Below, piece after piece: positions 58,197 to 64,000 of a DNA stretch of 64,000 bases. The stretch is taken from positions 992,001-1,056,000 of the forward strand of contig BLZA01000019.1 in the NCBI GenBank assembly GCA_013423385.1. Reading direction: 5' to 3'. A model generated the notes under the pieces. That model did not search any database, was not told the DNA's origin, and saw only the letters and a list, made by a program, of their open reading frames with translations. Numbering within the stretch: position 1 is the first letter of the stretch; each line of letters starts with the position of its first letter. A program made the translations under genes and the position numbers. This DNA comes from Naganishia liquefaciens. Lineage: Eukaryota; Basidiomycota; Tremellomycetes; Filobasidiales; Filobasidiaceae.

Positions 58197-60036
58197 CTAG
58201 TTACGAGCCGCCTGTACCGACAGCTTTGAGGGTACTTGAGAATGCCTGACAGTCCTTTGTCGCCTTTCGCCATCTTCATCAATTCCCACGCTGTCAAGCC
58301 TAACAGCGCGCTGTCTGCCAGACTCCAGGTCGAGTTCAAAATCCTCAGGACCAAGGGCCTTCTTCATCTGAGCTGCAGCCGGCTGGGTCAGAGAAATGGC
58401 AGAAGCTTCGAGCTGATCGTGATCGGACAGACGTCGAGATGGGCTGGGAGCGGTACTTGTTGTTTGCGGGATGCAGTCTTCGTAATGAACGCCAGTGGCG
58501 CGATCTTCTTCGGTTGGAGACGCAGTGTAATCGAGAGCCATCACATCACAACATTCCATCTTGGTCGCCTTATTGGAAGACGAAAAGGTGGATTGGGAGG
58601 GCTTGCTGGAGAAGCCGGACGTACTAAACCCCGCCCAATGCTCTGTATCAGTCGCGTTCTGATGGCTCGCGTCTCGTCTTACCTGGCAGTGTGAAGAGTT
58701 TCAAAGCTCGATGGCTTCCGTTCGGGCAAACAAGGAAATATCACCCTGATGACCCGGTGATAGAACCTGACAGTCTCGGAACCTATGTGCATAGCGACGA
58801 TCGCGATCAATATGCATCGCGCGCGAGAATGACAGCGGTGACCCCAACTCAAACTCACCAGTGGCAAAGCAGAAGAAGAAGACGATGGAGCAGGCAGTGA
58901 CTGTGTACCACTGCAGCAGTACAACTCTCCATTGCGAGTCAGTGATTTCACTTTTCGGTACGTAACCTATGACGTCGAGCGAGATGGGCTTTGGTGGTCG
59001 ATTCTTGCTCAGGGGTGAAGGCCCATTGGTGTACGATATCAGGTTGAAGATGGCTCGAATGCTATTGTCTTGAAGGTTTCACTTATCAGTTCGCACTCGT
59101 TCTGCGGCAGGTTACCTACACGCAAGTTCCGATCTCGGCGAGGGAAACGATGTAGAGACGCAGAAATTGGTTGCGGGATACTGACGAATCCGCGGACACC
59201 ATCGAAAGCATACGTTGTCGTCGCAGATATATGTTGACCAGTGCCATTACTGTGAAAAGAAATCGGACAGCTTTGTATCAGACGCTGTTACAGTCCATAT
59301 GCTCATGAAGGTACATACCCGTGTATATGAGGGCCCCAACGGCAATCGCAATAGGAACGAAGGCCATGGCAAGTACGCCCCACGCGTTCCAATAGGTAGC
59401 AGGAACACATCCTGCTCCCTCTATAATGTAATAGCGACGCTCCTGGGGTCGAGATTTTGGTCACTCGTTGCCACGGCAGAAAGAGGCTCTCTCGGGTGCT
59501 GACCTGCTGGGTTAAGTGGAGCAAGATGCCGATAATAGGCAATGCGACTGCCATAGACCAGTCAATCGCCATTCTGGTCTTCTTCAGCCTGTCGTCGTAA
59601 AGTACAGATCGTTTGCGTAAGGTGGTTAGGCCCTCTAACTGCCGAGCGAGGAGCAAGTGCGACAGAGGAAGTCCATAATTGTAGCCGACGGTCAAGGCAG
59701 AGGCTGGCATTCGAGTATACGCGACCTTGAGAACGTTACTTCATCAAGGAAGTTCTGTCTGCTCACTGATGTCGCACCACACTGGTGACTTGTTTTCAAC
59801 GCCGGAGTTCCAGAGTAAGGCTGATCAACAGCCAAAGCGTCAGCGAAATATCGCGGCTCGCTCAAGGAGCTTGCCTTACGGTTGATGATATGAGTAAAGT
59901 TGAGAGTCGCCATCCAGAAGGTCATGCTTAGCGTCGCCAGGTTCCGCACCCGGATATGCCATGGCAAGACATAGAGGACGCAGAATAGAGCAATGACGGC
60001 TGGAGCTACGAGCTCGGGGTAATTGACCGGTGCCAT
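58197..60036 (-). CDS. STE3: STE3-type pheromone receptor (seven-transmembrane GPCR)
   Basis: Senses lipopeptide mating pheromone of the other mating type and signals through a G protein. Splicing gives ALFCVLYVLPWHIRVRNLA, TFWMATLNFTHIINPLLWNS, VENKSPVWCDIS, AYTRMPASALTVGYNYGLPL with SHLLLARQLEGL, KKTRMAIDWSMAVALPIIGI, EGAGCVPATYWNAWGVLAMA, FVPIAIAVGALIYTG, SSVSRNQFLRLYIVSLAEIG, IRAIFNLISYTN and DSQWRVVLLQWYTVTACSIV. LPWH, W..N, SPVWCDIS, PAS, and QFLRL..++ are hallmark STE3 positions. A cytosolic tail of about 150 residues ends SKLSVQAARN. About ten exons. Which receptor allele (a or alpha) it is cannot be told by eye. It sits between LEU1 and ERG13, all on the minus strand. Confidence 0.93.
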
Positions 60037-61040
60037 GTCGATATGCCTCGCGAATGGCCTTACTCACAGGGATGGCTTTTCCATTACGGGCTGAGGGTGA
60101 CTTCTCAGCTATATATTGAGGGGTAACCGAGCGACACACTCGCGCTGTCCCTCTGATCAGGCCACAGGGATGCGATATCGCGGCTGTAAGCCAGTTGCTC
60201 TCTGTGGAGTACAGACATCAAACTCTAATTCAACATCCTTTACACCTTGGCAAAGCCTTCTGGTGCTGCACTCAACGGATACTGCTGCACAGCTGATAAG
60301 CGAATATGAATTTTCACTGCCGATATGCTCAGGTCAGATCATCGAGGAAATCTGATGACTTCGTTTTGCCACCTAAATGTACATCTGCAACCGTCGCGCC
60401 ACATCTTGGAGAGGCATGATAGGTCCGCACAATGCCCTTATGGCGTACATTGAGCTGCACAGTGCCTTTGAACATGAGAGACTTCCATCTTCCGCCCGCG
60501 CGGAAGGACTTAGAAACTCGTTTTGCCTCTCGAGAAAGCGTGTTTTGCGCGGAACCCATTTTTTCCTGGTTGACTGGACTGCGAAGGAAACCCTCTCACA
60601 CTGTCAATCAATCCTTCACTCACTCACTGATTCGGAGTGCGGCTGATGAGCTGACTGCTATCGTTGGATGCAAGATTTTGTAGGTGCGAGAGATGAGTGA
60701 TGGAAGCACAAGACATTCTGAAACGCGGAACTGATGCCGCGATCGAAGGCGTTCACGTTGATCAACAGATCACACAGCTGATCACGCGCAGACCACAGAT
60801 CGGCGTCGGCGGCGAACAGGTCAAGTCTGACCGATTGTTCTCTGCTCAAGCTTCAGCGTAGAAACGTGACCCGGTGGATTGCTCGGAGACGGGTACATAG
60901 ACTTTTGTCGAAAAGCCACATGGAAATTCTAGGAGGGACTCGCTAGACCATCACTTGATTGTGAACGAAGCAGCGTACATATGCCCATCAAAACCCCGTT
61001 GTACAGTAGGTGTAAGCATGTTCTTTATACTACAATTGCT
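60037..61040. other. Intergenic region STE3 / ERG13
   Basis: About 1 kb. TATATA occurs at about 60110-60115, roughly 75 bp upstream of the STE3 start on the minus strand. Short frames ending in CIQR (60658, minus) and CKIL (60683, plus) were checked and not accepted as pheromone genes. Confidence 0.35.
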
Positions 61041-62784
61041 TTAAGGCGCAACCTTGTATGTACGCCTGTACATGTGATCAATGTGTTCAAGGTAGTAGGT
61101 GCCGGACCAGATATTGTCGACGCTTCCCTCGGGGGTATAGTTGACGGCGTTGTGGTTCTTCTCTCGAAGCTGAGCAGAGTCGAATGCAGATAAGTCGTAA
61201 GATTTTGCAAGGGGATTTCAAGCAAGCTTACCTTGAGCGCATCCACGTATTCAGTGCAAGGGACAACCTTCATGCTGGCCAGCCTGTTCAACAGGTCCAT
61301 CTTTTGCGCAATCTCTGTTGTCGAGCCGTTGACTCGCATGGCGTAGAATGATGCGGCACAGCCGGATCCATAGGCGTAAAGGCCTAATCGCTTGCCTTGC
61401 TGGATTGACGCGAAAGAAGTGAAAAATCGTTGGCGAATTGCTCGAAATCAGGGACTGAAGAACCGCTACGTACCAGCTCTTCCGAAGAAACGTTGGAAAG
61501 CAAAGCAGCCAAGCCACCATACAGCGAAGCAGTGTACATGTTACCGCATCGTCGGACACAGTCGGTTCCCGGCCAAACAGACTTCTTGTAGTGGTCCTTG
61601 GCGAGGGCAATGAAAGCTTTCTCAACAGTCTTGTCGGTGAACGTCTTTTCCTTTTCGAGCTGGGCGAATTCTTTCGGAATCGATTCGTATTTGGATGCAT
61701 CTGGGTTGGCGAGGTAGTCGTTGAAGAACAGCCTGGCGTGACCCTTCTGAACCAGCTTGCCGTAAGGGCTGCAACGAGAATTAGCCGATTTGTCCATGAT
61801 ATCTCGTCGCGTACTCACGAGTGGAAGAGAACATAGTCAAAGCTGTCTGCGTTGACCTGAACCTGAACGGCCTCCTGGTGACCGTTGATTCCGTTGGTAG
61901 CCTCCTGCGCAGCCTCCTTGGCGTCCGGTGCCGAATGTCCGTTGGTCAAGTGCTTCTTGGCGGACGGAGCAGAGTATCGTTTTGCGTACTTTTCCCTGTA
62001 TCGGCTGTAGGCGTTGTCAAGGGCGCCCAAATAGCACTCGATCGTCCTCGGTCCATCAACAGTTGGGTATTCAGCCGAAAGGTCCGGCTTGAAGAAGTCC
62101 CAAGCGTTGGTCATGTAGGTGCCGTGAACGGGTTCAATGACCAGCGGAGCATCGGGTCCGATCAAGCACGCAAATGCACCAGCACCACCGACGGGCCGAG
62201 CACCGCCTTCAGCGTAGATGGCGATGTCACCAGCAAAGACAATGGCGTTTCGTCCGTCCCATGATTCGGACTGAACCCAGTTAACGGCGTTGAAAAGAGC
62301 GGCAGTGGAACCGTAACAGGCATTCTTGGAGTCAATACCCTCGATGTCGGTGTTTCCGGAGGCGGCAAAGAGGTCCATGAGGACGGTCTTAACGGACTTG
62401 GACTTGTCGATGATGGTCTCGGTTCCGACATCGAGACGACCGATGGATTTCGGGTCGATGTTGTACTTCTGCAGCAACCCGTTCACAGCTGAAAAGAAGC
62501 TCAGCATGATTGCGCTACGACTGCAAAGGGGAGCTTACTGGAAAGAGCGAACGAGTTGATGTCTTCTCGGTCGTCGGTGCAGGCCATGAACTCCTGACCC
62601 AAGCCGATGGTGTACTTGCCCTTGGCGACACCGTCGAACTCCTCGAGATCTTCTTCGGAGATGCACTTTTCACATTTATATGAGTCTTGGACCGCGCGCT
62701 GCCTTGTCCGGAGAGACTTACTCGTTTGGGCATGTACATCTCCATGGCGAGAATACCAACATTTTGCGGTCGCTCGAAAGACAT
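61041..62784 (-). CDS. ERG13: Hydroxymethylglutaryl-CoA synthase
   Basis: Condenses acetyl-CoA and acetoacetyl-CoA in the mevalonate pathway, feeding sterols and prenyl groups. Reads [57 protein letters not shown], then [19 protein letters not shown] with the catalytic Cys, [55 protein letters not shown] (catalytic His region), [37 protein letters not shown], and ends [11 protein letters not shown]. Five or so short introns. Between [11 protein letters not shown] and the FDYVLFH block lies a species-specific Ala/Asn/Gly insert of about 45 residues. It follows STE3 on the same strand. Confidence 0.95.
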
Positions 62785-63200
62785 GATGGGCGAAGTGAGA
62801 TTGATCGGACAGGAAACTCCACTACAGTTGATGAGTGGCAGGCGGGATACGATAGTCTAAGACGGTTCAGCCCAGTTCTCGTCAACTTGGATGAACGACG
62901 GCGGATTCTGCACAATATCGTACCATGGCAACGCTGCACGCTTCGCGCTCGAGGAAATCGCGTCTTTTTGGGGCGCGGCGCGTTTAGCCGTGGCGGCAGC
63001 AAACCGAGAAGTCGAACCATATTCTTGGATTATTGTTGATCTTGTTGCAACAGATTGTCCCGACATTAGTGGCCATTAGGTAAGGTACAGCAATTGTATC
63101 TGGTCTTGAGGGACATGACCGAAGCAGTTACGAAGGCCTGCAAGCTACTCTCCAGCAGCCTACGAAGCTCGCCTAACATCGTCGGACTATTATACATATC
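62785..63200. other. Upstream flank of ERG13
   Basis: About 400 bp of likely ERG13 promoter; no accepted gene. GC-rich in the middle (62985-63000). Confidence 0.3.
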
Positions 63201-63269
63201 GTGCGATGCAGAAGTCTTGCGGAAGCGACGTTTCGACACTGATGCCCGCATGCCATTCTCCAATGGAGG

Positions 63270-64000
63270 ACGGATGTTTAGGGGGAATGATCAACCACAA
63301 CAACCGCAAGGTTGCGGTTTCTCTTGCCAACCGTCAAATACTTTGTCTATAGTGATGTTCTCTGCTGACTCGTGAAAGGTACTGTCTTTCCTATACGCTT
63401 CCACTTGAACTTTGGGAGAGATCGAGAGGTTCATTGCGTGACATGTTCGAGACGACGCTGAGGGTGGCATTCTGAACAACGATCGGAATCCCTCTCAGAG
63501 CCTGGCTGTCAACTAGTAGACCCCTCCGTTGTACAGAGAGCGCTGACCTTTCGAGGCATCGACGACGGGCTTGTGTGTTGAGAGCATGCATTTGCCATCG
63601 AACGCTCGTGAGTCACCTCGAGGCTCCAGCGATGTGATGCTGCTTCGCGCAGATCGGAAGCAGACGGCGTCGACCGAGAGTGTCACCGACCATCGATCGC
63701 GCTGTGAGTGTGCACAGTCGCCGGTGTCATCGTCTCGGCAGTCTAGGCAGAGATGACAGAGACTAGGTGTTGCGTTCAAGCTTGTATCAGCTAGCATCTG
63801 GCCTACCGATACGCCCAGACGACATCAATCCCTCCCCCGGCCCCGGAAACGAAATTCGTGACGAAACCACGGTCGTTATCTCGAAACTGCATTTAGTAGT
63901 TTATTGCGTCATTCACAAGTTGGACTTACCTTTCATCATTCGTGCTCACCTTTCAGAACTTTGACGACTCAACAGTCTACGTCCTTCAAATCTACGCTCT
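63270..64000 (-). CDS. Possible 3' exons of an unassigned gene entering from the right edge
   Basis: Minus-strand pieces look protein-like: FRDNDRGFVTNFVSGAGGG (about 63810-63895), a frame carrying RGDSRAFDGKCM and HKPVVDASK (63550-63790), and one ending EKPQPCGCCG (63291-63450). GDSRA followed by HKP recalls the protein phosphatase 2C pattern GDSRA...DHKP, but the spacing is short and other PP2C motifs were not found. I could not join the pieces by canonical introns. Boundaries are indicative only. Confidence 0.2.

Noticed and set aside
60432-60683. Plus-strand frame ending CKIL near STE3
   Set aside because: Longer than usual pheromone precursors, no typical N-terminal or processing features; the ending is weak as CaaX.
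60754-60840. Minus-strand frame ending CVIC upstream of STE3
   Set aside because: No Met codon in the open stretch before it; it overlaps another open frame.
60658-60849. Short minus-strand frame ending CIQR near STE3, considered as a pheromone precursor
   Set aside because: CIQR is not a normal CaaX motif and the rest does not resemble a pheromone precursor.

Overview
The window reads as nuclear DNA of an intron-dense fungus, most likely a basidiomycete. Evidence: nearly every recognisable gene is cut by several short GT-AG introns (about 50-75 nt, CTGAC/CTAAC-like branch points), some exons are only 12-21 nt long, and the set includes a STE3-type pheromone receptor, a HEI10-type meiotic RING protein, a Zn2Cys6 transcription factor and fungal-only secreted proteins. 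Intron density points to Tremellomycetes or a similarly intron-rich class; I cannot fix the genus. No transposon, tRNA, rRNA or CRISPR array was found.

Layout. 0-10 kb: an unrecognised Ser/Thr-rich protein (+), a GH5 exo-beta-1,3-glucanase (-), a VWA protein ending in a prenylation motif (+) and a large disordered protein (+). 10-25 kb: a secreted subtilase with an Asn-Gly repeat linker, an Rck2/Srk1-type stress kinase, a GPI-anchored secreted protein and a xylitol/sorbitol dehydrogenase (all +). 25-34 kb: EFM4 methyltransferase (-) divergent from a mitochondrial carrier (+); a large Zn2Cys6 transcription factor (-) divergent from mitochondrial ribosomal protein bL34m (+). 34-44 kb: RanBP1 (-), NAD(P)HX epimerase (-) head-to-head with an ADP-ribose Nudix hydrolase (+), HEI10 (-), a CREG-like secreted protein (+). 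44-51 kb: BSD2, MRM2 (+), SWT1 (-), mitochondrial SSB (+). 51-63 kb: a solid minus-strand block of a flavin monooxygenase, LEU1, STE3 and ERG13. The last kilobase holds exon-like fragments I could not assign.

Themes. STE3 and HEI10 in one window indicate a sexually competent organism, and the STE3 region is a candidate pheromone/receptor mating-type locus, although I found no pheromone precursor. The epimerase and Nudix genes, both acting on NAD-derived metabolites, share a short promoter with a palindromic TGACGTCA site near its centre. Gene structures are notable: micro-exons of 12, 13 and 21 nt (and a possible 4-nt exon), plus two introns that only work with GC-AG borders. Exon borders come from reading frame continuity and family conservation; coordinates given for genes are start codon to stop codon including introns.
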